DNA of 64,000 nt from Bradyrhizobium sp. URHD0069 (GCF_000701345.1 NZ_JNIJ01000014.1:62001-126000); one strand, 5' to 3'. Positions 24,165 to 33,633 are shown, counted from the first letter of the stretch. Notes: generated by a model from the sequence alone, not told the origin. Made by a program: numbers and translations.

Positions 24165-26165
24165 GTGTGCGGCATCGCAGGCTTCCTTGACCCCGGCAGT
24201 AGTCGCGGTCCCGAATCGATGCGGCGACATGTCCTCGGCATGACGAACTGCCTCGCGCACCGCGGACCCGACGACGAGGGTGCCTGGGTTGACCCGATCG
24301 CGGGAGTCGCGCTCGGAAATCGAAGGCTGGCGATCATCGACCTATCACCCGAGGGCCATATGCCCATGCACTCCGCATCGGGTCGGTACGTGATCACGTA
24401 CAACGGCGAAATTTACAACTCTGCGCAGATCGCTCGCACGCTCGAGCAGGCAGATCTGGCGCCACGCTGGCACGGTCACTCGGACACCGAAGTGATCCTT
24501 GCGGCCATCGAAGCCTGGGGCCTCGACAGGGCGCTCGGGTCGTTCAACGGCATGTTCGCGTTCGCGCTCTGGGATGTCCGCGAGCGAACACTGTGCCTGG
24601 CGCGAGATCGACTCGGCGTAAAGCCTCTCTACTACGGTCGCCTCAACGGCGCACTCGTATTCGGCTCGGAGTTGAAGGCGATCTCGGTCTATCCCGACGC
24701 CGCGCTGACGATCGACCGCGACTGGCTGGACCGATACCTGCGCGAGATACATTGGCAATCCGAGGACACGATCTACCGAGGAGTTCGCGGCATCCGCCCG
24801 GGAACGTATGTGACGTTCGACCGGGGGCTGCGGGCACATGAGCGGGTGTACTGGTCGGTGACCGACAAGGCCGAGATCGGATGCCAGGATCGCTTCCCGG
24901 GAAGCGAAGACGAGGCCGTCGAGAGATTGGACGGCTTGTTAAGGGACGCGGTTCGCTTGCGTGCGGTCAGCGACGTTCCGCTGGGGGTCCTGCTATCGGG
25001 CGGGATTGATTCCTCGACGGTACTCGCGCTTCTGCAGCAGGAGAGCTTCAGGGCGATCCGAAGCTTCTCGATCGGCTTCCCCGATTCGGGCCTCGATGAG
25101 GCGCCTGCCGCGCGGAAAATCGCCGCTCACATCGGCTCGGATCACACCGAGCTCTACATGGCGCCGAACGACATCATCCGGCTGATCCCTTCGCTCGCTC
25201 GGCTATCCGACCAACCGCAATCCGATCCGTCCTATGTATCCAATCACGTCGCCTATCGGCTCGCTGGACAGAGCGTGACCGTCGTATTGGCCGGCGATGG
25301 AGGCGACGAGCTATTCGCGGGCTACCACCGCCATCGATGGCTGCCAAGGGTGTGCCGACAGCTCGGTTGGCTGCCGGCCGGGATCCGGAAGCAAGGAGCG
25401 CGAGCGCTAACGGCGATCCCGCCGGCGACGTGGGACAAGGTCTTCGGCATCATCGAGCCGGCGGTCCCCTCCCGGCTACGGGAGCGAACCCCTGGCGCCA
25501 AGCTTCACCGATTGGCACGCTGGATGGCCTCTGCCTCCCAGGAAGAGATGTACCGCGTATTGTCCACTCGGTGGGATCCCGGTGACCGGCTCGTCGTGGG
25601 TCACGATCCCGAGCAACCGCCGAGCGATTTTTCATTCGTTCAACTGAACGGCGAATTCGAAATCCTGGAGCGGATGCTTGCTCATGAACTCGTCACGACC
25701 TTCGTAGACACGCAGCTCAACAAGGTCGATCGCGCGAGCATGGCCGTGAGCGTAGAGGCGCGCGTGCCGTTCATGGACTATCGCGTCGTCGAATTCGCTT
25801 TCACCCTGCCGCCTAACCTGAAGGTGCGCGGCGAGACGGGGAAGTACATCCTTCGCCGGGTCCTCCACCGACACGTTCCCGAAGCGTTGTATCAGCGACC
25901 CAAGATGGGATTCCATCTGCCGCTGAGCACGTGGCTCAGAGGACCTCTGAGGGAGTGGGCCGAGGACCTGTTGGACCCAGGTTGCATCCGCCAAGAGGGG
26001 CTGTTGGACCCAGATCCGATCCGAGTGAAGTGGCACGAACATCTCTCCGGCCGGCGAGACCGGGTCGACCATCTCTGGCCGGTGCTCATGTTCAGGTCCT
26101 GGCTAAAGCATCATGATCCCGACGCCACCGTGCATGAGGATCGGAGGCTGCTGAGTGTTCACTGA
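24165..26165 (+). CDS. asnB: Glutamine-hydrolysing asparagine synthase family protein (AsnB)
   Basis: Class II glutamine amidotransferase of 666 residues. The GTG start at 24165 has GAGAGG upstream and places the catalytic Cys at position 2 (MCGIAG), as the mature enzyme requires. The glutaminase domain spans about 1-210 ('HRGPDDEG', 'YNGEIYN'). The synthetase domain has the ATP-pyrophosphatase loop 'LSGGIDSS' near 277-284 and 'VLAGDGGDELFAGY'. In polysaccharide loci such enzymes may amidate carboxyl groups of sugars; housekeeping asparagine synthesis is the alternative. It overlaps the next gene by 11 bases. Confidence 0.92.
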   Translation: MCGIAGFLDPGSSRGPESMRRHVLGMTNCLAHRGPDDEGAWVDPIAGVALGNRRLAIIDLSPEGHMPMHSASGRYVITYNGEIYNSAQIARTLEQADLAPRWHGHSDTEVILAAIEAWGLDRALGSFNGMFAFALWDVRERTLCLARDRLGVKPLYYGRLNGALVFGSELKAISVYPDAALTIDRDWLDRYLREIHWQSEDTIYRGVRGIRPGTYVTFDRGLRAHERVYWSVTDKAEIGCQDRFPGSEDEAVERLDGLLRDAVRLRAVSDVPLGVLLSGGIDSSTVLALLQQESFRAIRSFSIGFPDSGLDEAPAARKIAAHIGSDHTELYMAPNDIIRLIPSLARLSDQPQSDPSYVSNHVAYRLAGQSVTVVLAGDGGDELFAGYHRHRWLPRVCRQLGWLPAGIRKQGARALTAIPPATWDKVFGIIEPAVPSRLRERTPGAKLHRLARWMASASQEEMYRVLSTRWDPGDRLVVGHDPEQPPSDFSFVQLNGEFEILERMLAHELVTTFVDTQLNKVDRASMAVSVEARVPFMDYRVVEFAFTLPPNLKVRGETGKYILRRVLHRHVPEALYQRPKMGFHLPLSTWLRGPLREWAEDLLDPGCIRQEGLLDPDPIRVKWHEHLSGRRDRVDHLWPVLMFRSWLKHHDPDATVHEDRRLLSVH

Positions 26166-27768
26166 CGCGAGACATATCGCCGCGGACTCGATCCTGAAGG
26201 CCGACATCTGCATCGTCGGTGCGGGGATCGCCGGGATCTCGATCGCGCGGGAGTTCATTGGTCGGCCTGAGAGCGTCGTACTCCTCGAAGGAGGCGGCCT
26301 GGAGTTCACGAAGTCCCTTCGCGATCTGCCGACCGTGCTGCGACGACATACGCTGGGGGAGCAAGCACTGGCCAGCGGCCGGAACGCCGGACAACCCTAC
26401 TATCCGCTCCGGTTTGCGAGGGTGCGCGCGTTCGGCGGCTCGTCGCGGGCCTGGCACGAAGATCGCGGCGTTCACGTCCGCCCGCTCGACGCGATCGATT
26501 TCGGGACACGAGACGGCTTGCCGGAGCACGGCTGGCCCATCGACAGGACGCAGCTCGAGCCCTTCTACGAACGGGCCCAGCAATTGTGCGGGTTGGGCCC
26601 GTTTGCTTACGACGCGAAGACATGGGAAGCCCGAGGCTACGGGGCTCCGCTACCCCTGGATCCCAATCTCGTCGAGTCGGTGATCTTCCAGTTTGGCAAG
26701 CGCAGCAGATTCGACCGATACGAGGATGACTTCGCGCGGGCCGAGAATGTCAACCTCGTGCTCCACGCCAACGCCGTACACCTCACCGACAGGGACGGCC
26801 GCGTGAACCGGATGGACTGTGCGACGCTGTCAGGCAACCGATTCGGCGTCCACGCGCGGACGTTCGTCGTCGCTGCGGGGGCGATCGAGACCGCTCGCCT
26901 GCTGCTGGTCTCGAGGGACAGCCAGCCCGCTGGCATCGGCAATAACCGCGACCTGGTGGGCCGGTCCTTCATGGAACATCCGGATGTCGCAGCCGGATAC
27001 CTGATTCCCAATCCGGAGCTCGATCGAAGCGCGTTCAGGCTGTACCAGTACCAGCGCGCTGGGGAGGACCTCAGGGTCGAAGCCATGTTTCGGCTGAGCG
27101 ACTCTGCCTTGAGAACGGAGCGACTGCTCAACGCCGTGCTGCGCCTACGACACACCTACCGCTCCGGCATGACGGCGGCCGTGCAATCGGCCCAGGTCGT
27201 CCGGAGATCGGTGCACCACGGGATTGCGACGCCGGGGCTGGCGAGGCATGCGCTGCGGACCATCCTGGGGGCACCACAGATCCTCCGCCACTACGCGGCC
27301 TGGCGCTCCGGGCGCCCACCGGAGGTCTTCGGCATCGACGTGATGGCCGAGCAGGCGCCGACGATGTCCTCTCGAGTGAAGCTCGCCCGACGCCGAGATC
27401 GACTCGGCGTCCCCATGACGATCCTCGATTGGCGGCTGACGAGCATGGACTGGGACTCGATCCGGCGGACCGTGGAGATCTTCGGCGACGCCGTCCGTGA
27501 GGCAGGCGTGGGCACTGTGATCTCGACCCTTGGAGTCGGGAAGCATCCGCCGGCGGTCTTCGGCAACTGGCACCACCTCGGTACGACACGGATGCACCAC
27601 GATCCCGCTCGTGGAGTCGTGGACGAGAACTGTCGAGTACACGAGATGAGCAACCTCTACATCGCCGGAGGGTCGGTCTTTCCCACCGGCGGCTATGCCA
27701 ACCCGTCGCTGACCATCGTCGCGCTCTCTCTTCGGCTCGCCGATCATCTCAGATTGACGCCGAACTAG
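26155..27768 (+). CDS. GMC-family FAD oxidoreductase
   Basis: Flavoenzyme of 537 residues in the glucose-methanol-choline family. GTG start, overlapping the asparagine synthase gene by 11 bases, so the two are translationally coupled. The FAD motif 'CIVGAGIAGISIAREF' is near 20-35 and the second dinucleotide-associated stretch is 'VVAAGAIETARLLL'. The C-terminus carries 'GNWHHLGTTRMHHDP', with active-site His, and 'NLYIAGGSVFPTGGYANPSLTIVALSLRLAD'. There is no signal peptide. It oxidises an alcohol, perhaps a sugar or lipid hydroxyl, in step with the amidotransferase (inference). Confidence 0.9.
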   Translation: MFTDARHIAADSILKADICIVGAGIAGISIAREFIGRPESVVLLEGGGLEFTKSLRDLPTVLRRHTLGEQALASGRNAGQPYYPLRFARVRAFGGSSRAWHEDRGVHVRPLDAIDFGTRDGLPEHGWPIDRTQLEPFYERAQQLCGLGPFAYDAKTWEARGYGAPLPLDPNLVESVIFQFGKRSRFDRYEDDFARAENVNLVLHANAVHLTDRDGRVNRMDCATLSGNRFGVHARTFVVAAGAIETARLLLVSRDSQPAGIGNNRDLVGRSFMEHPDVAAGYLIPNPELDRSAFRLYQYQRAGEDLRVEAMFRLSDSALRTERLLNAVLRLRHTYRSGMTAAVQSAQVVRRSVHHGIATPGLARHALRTILGAPQILRHYAAWRSGRPPEVFGIDVMAEQAPTMSSRVKLARRRDRLGVPMTILDWRLTSMDWDSIRRTVEIFGDAVREAGVGTVISTLGVGKHPPAVFGNWHHLGTTRMHHDPARGVVDENCRVHEMSNLYIAGGSVFPTGGYANPSLTIVALSLRLADHLRLTPN

Positions 27769-27847
27769 AGACCCATTGTGTCGAGCCCCTTCAGCAAAAT
27801 GAGGTTGGATTTGGAGTGCAGGATAAAGGACTGAGGCTAACCAGGCG

Positions 27848-29077
27848 TTAATTTATTGTACGTTCTTGCAAATCACACGCGATCGGCGTTGCACGCTGTA
27901 TTTTGAGGGAACTCACTGGGAGCTTTTCATCTTGACTGGTTGAGCGGACAGTCTCGACTGTTTGCTCTCCCACATCCATCAAGGCGTCAGCCTTGTCCGC
28001 CGTTGCGTACGCACCAGCCCGGACTGGGGCTCGGGGGTACGCGTCGATGGAGGCGCGTTCGAGCCAGATTTCGCGGCACCACAAATGAATGCTGCGAGGA
28101 CAGAACATTCGCTGACCACTAAAAAGCGCTTTGCAGCTGACGCCTTCCAGGATAACCGCCGGCGTCTTCATCCGCCTCAACTGTCCGGTCTTTTCGTCCA
28201 CGAAGCGTTCGACGCAGGTACTGACGCGAAAGACCTTGCCGCAGAATGGCACGAATTCGGCGTCAAACGAGAGACCTCTGTTCGAAAGTCTGACGTCCAG
28301 CGTCGCAAGGATCTCTTCATAGGATTTCATCCGCACCAAGTCGCCCGGCCGAAGACCGAGATCGCGTCTGGGCGTGGGCTGACCGACCGGGATAGTTCCT
28401 TTCAATCGGGGGAACGGAGTGCCGCCGCTGATCCACTGGATGCGATTGTATAGCCAGCGGGCTGGGCGTCCCCATCTGTCGCTGAAGGCCAGCGTTCCAT
28501 AGTAGTAGAACAAATACAAAAAGCCGCGACCTATCTCCGGCAACGTACTGTTGCCTGACCTGTAGGAATCCACATACTGCCGGGCATCCCACCAACGGAG
28601 CGGTGTCGTATAGTTGAGAAGTTCGGTGGCCTGACAGGAATATCTGGGATCTCCGCCGGCGCCCTGCCGCTTTGTGGCGCCCAAGACGTCGCTCTCCGTG
28701 CAACGTAATGGTGGAGGCGTCTCCTCGCTCGGCGAGCGGACGAGTTTCGGCACGTACTGGACCTGCGCCGGCCCGTCGACGGGCTTGAGCCAAGCGCTCT
28801 TCCAGAATATGAGGCAGCCGGCCTGACATCCGCCGTAGGCCTGGCCATCACAGCGGAGGCTGAGATGGAACCCGTCTTGCAGGCGTCGCCCTGTATAATG
28901 CCCGCTGACCGTATCGCAGGTCTTGTACGCGCGCTTGTAAATACGAAAACGCTGACCGCAATATTTGAACATTTGCGGCATGAAGGGGAGCTCGTCGAGG
29001 CGTCCATTCTTGTCGAGAGTCCTGAGGATCTCCTCCTTGCTCAAGACCTCTACCCAGTCGCCTGCACACGCTTTCAT
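27848..29077 (-). CDS. Cys-rich protein of unknown function with internal duplication
   Basis: Unrecognised protein of 409 residues. Residues about 6-98 and 245-340 are copies of one module: 'GDWVEVLSKEEILRTLD' against 'GDLVRMKSYEEILATLD', 'FKYCGQRFRIYK' against 'FVPFCGKVFRVST', and a C-terminal Cys-rich end 'GCLIFWKSAWLK' against 'HLWCREIWLER'. Each module has five Cys (40, 54, 76, 84, 88; and 279, 288, 315, 326, 334), which suggests metal binding or disulfides. There is no signal peptide or membrane segment. It converges with the asnB-GMC pair, with only 79 bases between the stops. Confidence 0.75.
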   Translation of the reverse strand: MKACAGDWVEVLSKEEILRTLDKNGRLDELPFMPQMFKYCGQRFRIYKRAYKTCDTVSGHYTGRRLQDGFHLSLRCDGQAYGGCQAGCLIFWKSAWLKPVDGPAQVQYVPKLVRSPSEETPPPLRCTESDVLGATKRQGAGGDPRYSCQATELLNYTTPLRWWDARQYVDSYRSGNSTLPEIGRGFLYLFYYYGTLAFSDRWGRPARWLYNRIQWISGGTPFPRLKGTIPVGQPTPRRDLGLRPGDLVRMKSYEEILATLDVRLSNRGLSFDAEFVPFCGKVFRVSTCVERFVDEKTGQLRRMKTPAVILEGVSCKALFSGQRMFCPRSIHLWCREIWLERASIDAYPRAPVRAGAYATADKADALMDVGEQTVETVRSTSQDEKLPVSSLKIQRATPIACDLQERTIN

Positions 29078-29409
29078 GTCAATGTCCTATCCAGTCCGGC
29101 AAGGTGACCTTCGAGCTATTGACGCGAACGCCGACAGACGCTGACACGGTGGCCGTCTTCTCTCCCCCCTGTCGGAAGGGGAGGCCCACTAGGTCGCTGC
29201 ATACTAACCCGATGTCTTTGGTGAGCCAGCGTTCGAAAAAGGCGAAATGACTGGTCTTTTAAGGGGTAGTCCTTAGGCAGGTGCCGGGCACAGTCTGCAG
29301 AATAATCGACAGCCGGCGACGCGAGCGAAACAGACCTCGGCGATGGCCTTCGTTATAACAAGCTCGCGACACGCACGGAATTACCGATGCCGACGATCGT
29401 TCCACCGCT
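29078..29409. other. Intergenic region with weak hairpin
   Basis: About 330 bases between two leftward genes. CTCCCC (29162-29167) can pair with GGGGAG (29178-29183) around a ten-base loop. There is no T-run, so a terminator for the upstream regulator gene is only possible. No gene seen. Confidence 0.3.
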
Positions 29410-30252
29410 TTAGCAGGCCGCCGTCAGCAGGCGGTCCTTGATTTCGTCGGTAGAATGGCCGTGCTCCAGCGCCCAAACAGCCGCCTGTGTGCGGTTCGCT
29501 ACCTGGATCTTCCGTAGGATCGATTTCATGTGGACCTTGACCGTCGCCTCGGTGATGTCGCAGGAGCGCGCGATTACTTTGTTGGCATGCCCTTTCACCA
29601 GACCGTCGAGAATCTGAGCCTCGCGCTCTGACAGTCTGGGGCGATTTCGTAGCGCAGGCACACACCGCGTCTCACCCTTGTGCCCGTTTAGATGCGACGC
29701 GCCGGGGCCGTTCACTTTAGGCCAAGTTGGCTGTATGGCGGATACGGTGATTGGTATGGCCTCATGCTCGGTGCTGCCCGACCCGGGCTCGTCCATCTCA
29801 CCCTCAGGCTGATGTGAATCCTCTGTCTGTGTGGGTTGGATAGAAGGACGCCTTGTGCCGACCGTGACCATAACGCGGGCATCTTCCATCATAACTAGGT
29901 CTAACGTTCTAATCAGCGTCTCGGGAGATACGAACAACGGAACACAGCCATCGATTTCCGACGTTAGCAGCTTCTGAAAATCGGCGAAGGAAGCGTATTC
30001 GAACAGCAAAACGATCTTGCTATCGGACCATAGTTTGCGAATGTTTCCAGCCTCGGTGATCGCATTGTCGGCGGACTGCGCGCCCAAGATTACAAGCTTG
30101 GGTCCATCACCGACCATCGATGGACCGCCGATGTCCGCAGTACATCCGACACTGCAAACGACGCCATAACCATAATTTTTAATTAACGAATCAAGCGCTT
30201 CGCGTACAAGCAAATGAGGTTCGACGATGATAGTCGCTGTCCATATCGCCAT
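29410..30252 (-). CDS. LuxR-type regulator with degenerate receiver domain
   Basis: DNA-binding regulator of 280 residues. The ATG at 30252 follows GAGGGGG. The N-terminal ~120 residues have a receiver-like pattern ('TIIVEPHLLVREALDSLI', 'PKLVILGAQS', 'FVSPETLIRTLDLV'), but the phosphorylated Asp position is Gly57, the acidic pair is reduced to one Glu, and the conserved Lys is missing. A Ser/Pro/Glu-rich linker follows (about 130-205). The GerE helix-turn-helix is near 212-270 ('LSEREAQILDGLVKGHANKVIARSCDITEATVKVH'). It cannot work by classical phosphotransfer and probably controls the polysaccharide genes (inference). Confidence 0.88.
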   Translation of the reverse strand: MAIWTATIIVEPHLLVREALDSLIKNYGYGVVCSVGCTADIGGPSMVGDGPKLVILGAQSADNAITEAGNIRKLWSDSKIVLLFEYASFADFQKLLTSEIDGCVPLFVSPETLIRTLDLVMMEDARVMVTVGTRRPSIQPTQTEDSHQPEGEMDEPGSGSTEHEAIPITVSAIQPTWPKVNGPGASHLNGHKGETRCVPALRNRPRLSEREAQILDGLVKGHANKVIARSCDITEATVKVHMKSILRKIQVANRTQAAVWALEHGHSTDEIKDRLLTAAC

Positions 30253-30463
30253 AACGACCCCCTCGTTGACGTCTGTTCCAGCATGGAATCGAACTGATGA
30301 TCGAGGAAGGAAGACACGCACGACCGAAGCCTGGGACACCCCGCGCGGCATTCGCGCGGTCCCCTTATCGATTGTAAAATTGCAGCATGGCCCTTCCAGC
30401 CTCGATCAAATTAAGGAAGTATGTGAGACGAGAAATTAACCTGCGATAAGTCCTGGTTCACTT

Positions 30464-31294
30464 TTACGTTATCGACGCTGTTGATTTCTTTAACCTCAAA
30501 CTGACAATGCCGGCCACGCGCCGGACAACAATTTGAGTTAGCGCAAGCACGAAAAAAAGCGGGACGATATGGACATATCGTTTCCACAGCCGGCGTGGCT
30601 CTTGTGCCAGCCGGTAAGCCCATTCCAGCCCGCTCTGTTGCATCCAGACTGGCGCCTGGGATTTCGTGCCCGCCAAAAAGTCAAATGCTGCACCTACCCC
30701 CACCAGTACCGGAGCGTTCAGCCGACCAATGTACGACGCCATCCAGAGTTCCTGCTTCGGCGTGCTTAAGCCGACCCATACAATGTCCGGCGCAGCCTCG
30801 TTGATGCGGGCAACCGTCGCTTCGCCTTCTTCGGGCGTAAGCGGCCGGAACGGCGGCGTCATGGTGCCGGCGACTGAGAGCGTGGGATATCGGGCTTTCA
30901 ATGTTGCCGCGAGATGTTCGGCAATTCCGGCTCCCCCACCGTAGTAAAACTGGCGATAACCCTTTTGCGCGGAAATCTCGGTCAGGCGCCGCATCAAGTC
31001 TGGGCCGTAAACGCGGGATACGGGCTTGAAGCCGAGACGGCGCGCCATGAATACAAGGGGCATTCCGTCCGGCGTGACCATGCCGGCCTCGTTGTGGATG
31101 TGGCGTAGCTGCGGATCACGACGGCTTTCAATGACGCCATGGGCGCCGGTGACGCAAACATAGTTCTTAGTCCGGCGTTCGATCCATTGTTCGATGGTTG
31201 AAACCGCTCGGTCCAACGTGATCGCGCTAACCCCGACTCCCAAAATGAACGCACGATCAAGCACCGACTTCGTACATGGGTCTTGGACTGACAT
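30464..31294 (-). CDS. WecG/TagA/CpsF-family glycosyltransferase
   Basis: Membrane-associated GT26 glycosyltransferase of 276 residues that adds an N-acetylhexosaminuronate or similar sugar to a lipid-linked acceptor. Family blocks: 'NYVCVTGAHGVIESRRDP', 'VTPDGMPLVFMARRLG', 'YYGGGAGIAEHLAATLKARYP', 'PDIVWVGLSTPKQELWM' and 'GVGAAFDFLAGTKSQAPVWMQQSGLEWAYRLAQEPRRLWKRY'. A C-terminal hydrophobic helix follows. The ATG at 31294 is chosen since homology starts there; the open frame to 31579 runs through a tandem repeat and unrelated sequence. Confidence 0.92.
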   Translation of the reverse strand: MSVQDPCTKSVLDRAFILGVGVSAITLDRAVSTIEQWIERRTKNYVCVTGAHGVIESRRDPQLRHIHNEAGMVTPDGMPLVFMARRLGFKPVSRVYGPDLMRRLTEISAQKGYRQFYYGGGAGIAEHLAATLKARYPTLSVAGTMTPPFRPLTPEEGEATVARINEAAPDIVWVGLSTPKQELWMASYIGRLNAPVLVGVGAAFDFLAGTKSQAPVWMQQSGLEWAYRLAQEPRRLWKRYVHIVPLFFVLALTQIVVRRVAGIVSLRLKKSTASIT

Positions 31295-31350
31295 GACAAT
31301 CACACGACCTTCCGCGCCGGTGAGCGTATCATTGTTATTCTCATTTTCGG

Positions 31351-31386
31351 TGCAAAGCCTTGGGCCATTGCAAAGCCTTGGGCCAT
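31351..31386 (+). repeat. Perfect 18-bp tandem duplication
   Basis: TGCAAAGCCTTGGGCCAT occurs twice in direct succession, at 31351-31368 and 31369-31386, inside the divergent region between the WecG-like and export genes. It looks like replication slippage, and could affect the leftward 5' leader. Confidence 0.85.
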
Positions 31387-31542
31387 TCACGCATTGTAAT
31401 GATTGCGCCGCACCCGCAATGGGGCAAGCACCGCATTGGTAGTAGGCGCGAAGATTGCGCATCTGACGGAATGGTGCTGCCAATCCGACGGGGTACCGCT
31501 TCTTAGACCGTGGATCGCCGGCGCTCCCCAGTAAGTTTTGCC

Positions 31543-31548
31543 TATAAT
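31543..31548 (+). promoter_or_regulatory. Possible -10 element for the export gene
   Basis: A perfect TATAAT 44-47 bases upstream of the GTG/ATG start pair of the export protein gene. No convincing -35 lies at the standard distance, so an activator may be needed; weak evidence. Confidence 0.35.
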
Positions 31549-31591
31549 AAGGTACCATACGGCATAGCGACTTACCCAACAGGCCGGTAAC

Positions 31592-32980
31592 GTGATGATC
31601 TCAATTTTTGGGAAACAGCGGCGCAGACAAGCACGATGGTGTTCCTTGGCTGCCGGTGGCCGGGCGCTGGCGATCTTCGTCATCCTTCATGCATGGACGA
31701 TTGATCTTGCCACGGCACAGTCGCCGGCTGGGCAAACATACCGGATCATGGCCGGCGACAAGATTGGCGTAACCGTTTTTGGCCAACCCGACCTATCCGG
31801 TGAACCAACTGTTGATCAGAGTGGCAATCTCCGGCTGCCAATCATCGGTGACATTTACGCAGTCAATCTTACGCTGAGTGAGCTCGAAAGAAGCATCGCT
31901 CACTCGCTGGAGCAGGGATATGTCCGCAATCCGACGGTCAGCGTAAAAATAGCGGAGTTTGGTCCGATCTATGTCCTGGGCATGGTCCGGACGCCAGGCC
32001 TCTATCCGTACCGTGAAGGGCTGTCGGTGCTTGGAGCCATAGCGCGCGCGGGCGGCATCGGCGTGTCCGAAAGCCGGCAAGGCGGCGTGCTCGGAGATTT
32101 GTTGCAGGCAGAAGAACGTGTTCGCGTACTGGAAATCAGCCGTATGGCCCTCCTTGCAAAACGGTCACGGCTGATCGCACTGCAGAACGGCGATGATCGC
32201 ATCGATTTCCCCGATATGTCGGGACCCGTTGTCGATCCGGCCCGCATCGCTCAGATCCGCGATGGCGAGCAGCGTGCGTTCATAGCGGAACGGGAAGCCG
32301 CGCAACAAGAGACCGAGGCCCTGCGGAAGCAGCTTCCGCGTTTGGAGGCCGAGATTGCTTCACTCAACCGCCAAGCGGAACTCGAGCTGCAACAGCGTAA
32401 CCTCAATCACGAACTGGTTGCGGACTACGAGCAGTTGATGAAAACCGGACTCGCGCGCAAGTCGACCTACATTGAGGTCAAGCGCGAAGAGGCGCGCATC
32501 GAAGGAAACATCGGGCGTCTGAAAACGGATTCGCTGAAGGCGGAACTCTCGATCGGCGAGTTGCAATTCAAGATCACCGAACTGCACAACGGTTACCAGC
32601 GTCGCGTGATGACCGAACTGCGGGAAACAGAGCGATCGCTATTGGAATTGACCGTTACGCTTCCGGCCGCGCAACGCACGCGCGCGGCACGCGCGCAGCA
32701 GTTCGGATTACTGACTGCGGAACAAGTGCAGCAGCCAGCCATAACCGTGACCCGCGCCAAGGGCACCACGAATGTAAAGCACGATGCCGCTATCGACTTC
32801 CCGCTACAGCCCGGAGACGTAGTGCAGGTCGGCTCGCTTTTTCCGCCCGTGCCTGAACTGCCGCTGGATCAGTTCGGCGTATCCAGGGAAAAAACGGCAC
32901 AAAGCGAGGCCCCATCTCGGACGGGAGACGCTATGGCGGCGCGAGCGGCCGCCGTTGGATCGGCGCGGCCGCTCGATTGA
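31592..32980 (+). CDS. Polysaccharide export protein (Wza/ExoF-like, SLBB domain)
   Basis: Envelope protein of 462 residues. A signal peptide ends near 'LATAQS' (residue 43). The polysaccharide export domain follows ('YRIMAGDKIGVTVFGQPDLSG', 'VDQSGNLRLPIIGDI'), then an SLBB segment ('GMVRTPGLYPYREGLSVLGAIARAGG'). Residues about 190-370 are a long coiled coil, as in ExoF-type periplasmic spanning proteins. No lipobox Cys is visible at the signal cleavage site. The start may be the GTG at 31592 or the ATG at 31595. It is divergent from the WecG-like gene and is the only export channel gene in the locus. Confidence 0.88.
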   Translation: MMISIFGKQRRRQARWCSLAAGGRALAIFVILHAWTIDLATAQSPAGQTYRIMAGDKIGVTVFGQPDLSGEPTVDQSGNLRLPIIGDIYAVNLTLSELERSIAHSLEQGYVRNPTVSVKIAEFGPIYVLGMVRTPGLYPYREGLSVLGAIARAGGIGVSESRQGGVLGDLLQAEERVRVLEISRMALLAKRSRLIALQNGDDRIDFPDMSGPVVDPARIAQIRDGEQRAFIAEREAAQQETEALRKQLPRLEAEIASLNRQAELELQQRNLNHELVADYEQLMKTGLARKSTYIEVKREEARIEGNIGRLKTDSLKAELSIGELQFKITELHNGYQRRVMTELRETERSLLELTVTLPAAQRTRAARAQQFGLLTAEQVQQPAITVTRAKGTTNVKHDAAIDFPLQPGDVVQVGSLFPPVPELPLDQFGVSREKTAQSEAPSRTGDAMAARAAAVGSARPLD

Positions 32981-33633
32981 GCGTACAGCCATTTCACTCA
33001 ACCAGAGGGGCACCACATGACAACGGTCGGACCACCCGTGGATGCCACGGCCTTGGCTAACGCCGCCCTGTCAGACATGTCGTCTTGTCGCTCGTTTCAC
33101 TCAAACGGCTGAAGTTCGATGCTGACGTCTGTTTGACGTCGCGGTGGCTGCGAGGTGGCGCGACATACGCCATCTCGTGGCCCGCACCCTTATCAGGCCG
33201 CACCAGAGTGCCATTTACATCGTGGCCCGGGCGCAAGTGGTTCGGGAATGTTCCGACAGAGACGCGGCACGGATCGTGTTCGTCGTTCACGACCATGTTC
33301 CGCAATGCATACTCGGAAGCGGTAGAGATCGGAACGCTTTTTGGCCATCTCGATCTTCCAGCAACCGGCGGCAGCCATGGCCGAGGCCATTTTCGGACCC
33401 TGGTATCCAACTTCGTGAATATCGGCCTGCGCAACAGATCACGCGCCGTCGTGTCAAGACGTCTGGCACAAGCTCATAGGCGCGTTTCCATTTGCGCAGT
33501 GCCGCCCCGTTGGCGTCGCCGTGGCGCAGAGACCTCTAACAATTGGGCTACTCCCTCTTGGCGCTTGAGGGTGCCACCATCCGCCGTAACGTGACCAGTG
33601 TGAACACCGAACGTCTGTGATGGAGAAGACAAA
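32981..33633. other. Region with a possible decayed gene after the export gene
   Basis: About 650 bases. At 33017-33112 an ATG with AGAGGGG upstream starts a 31-codon frame ('MTTVGPPVDATALANAALS') that stops early. It may be the start of a lost inner-membrane or kinase partner of the export protein. Open frames further on, on both strands, show no family I recognise. Confidence 0.35.

Noticed and set aside
29162..29183. GC hairpin as rho-independent terminator
   Set aside because: The stem is only six pairs with a ten-base loop and no T-run, too weak to call a terminator.
33085..33594. 169-codon rightward frame after the export gene
   Set aside because: Arg/Trp/Ser-rich, no recognisable family, competing frames on the other strand and no ribosome binding site; treated as debris.
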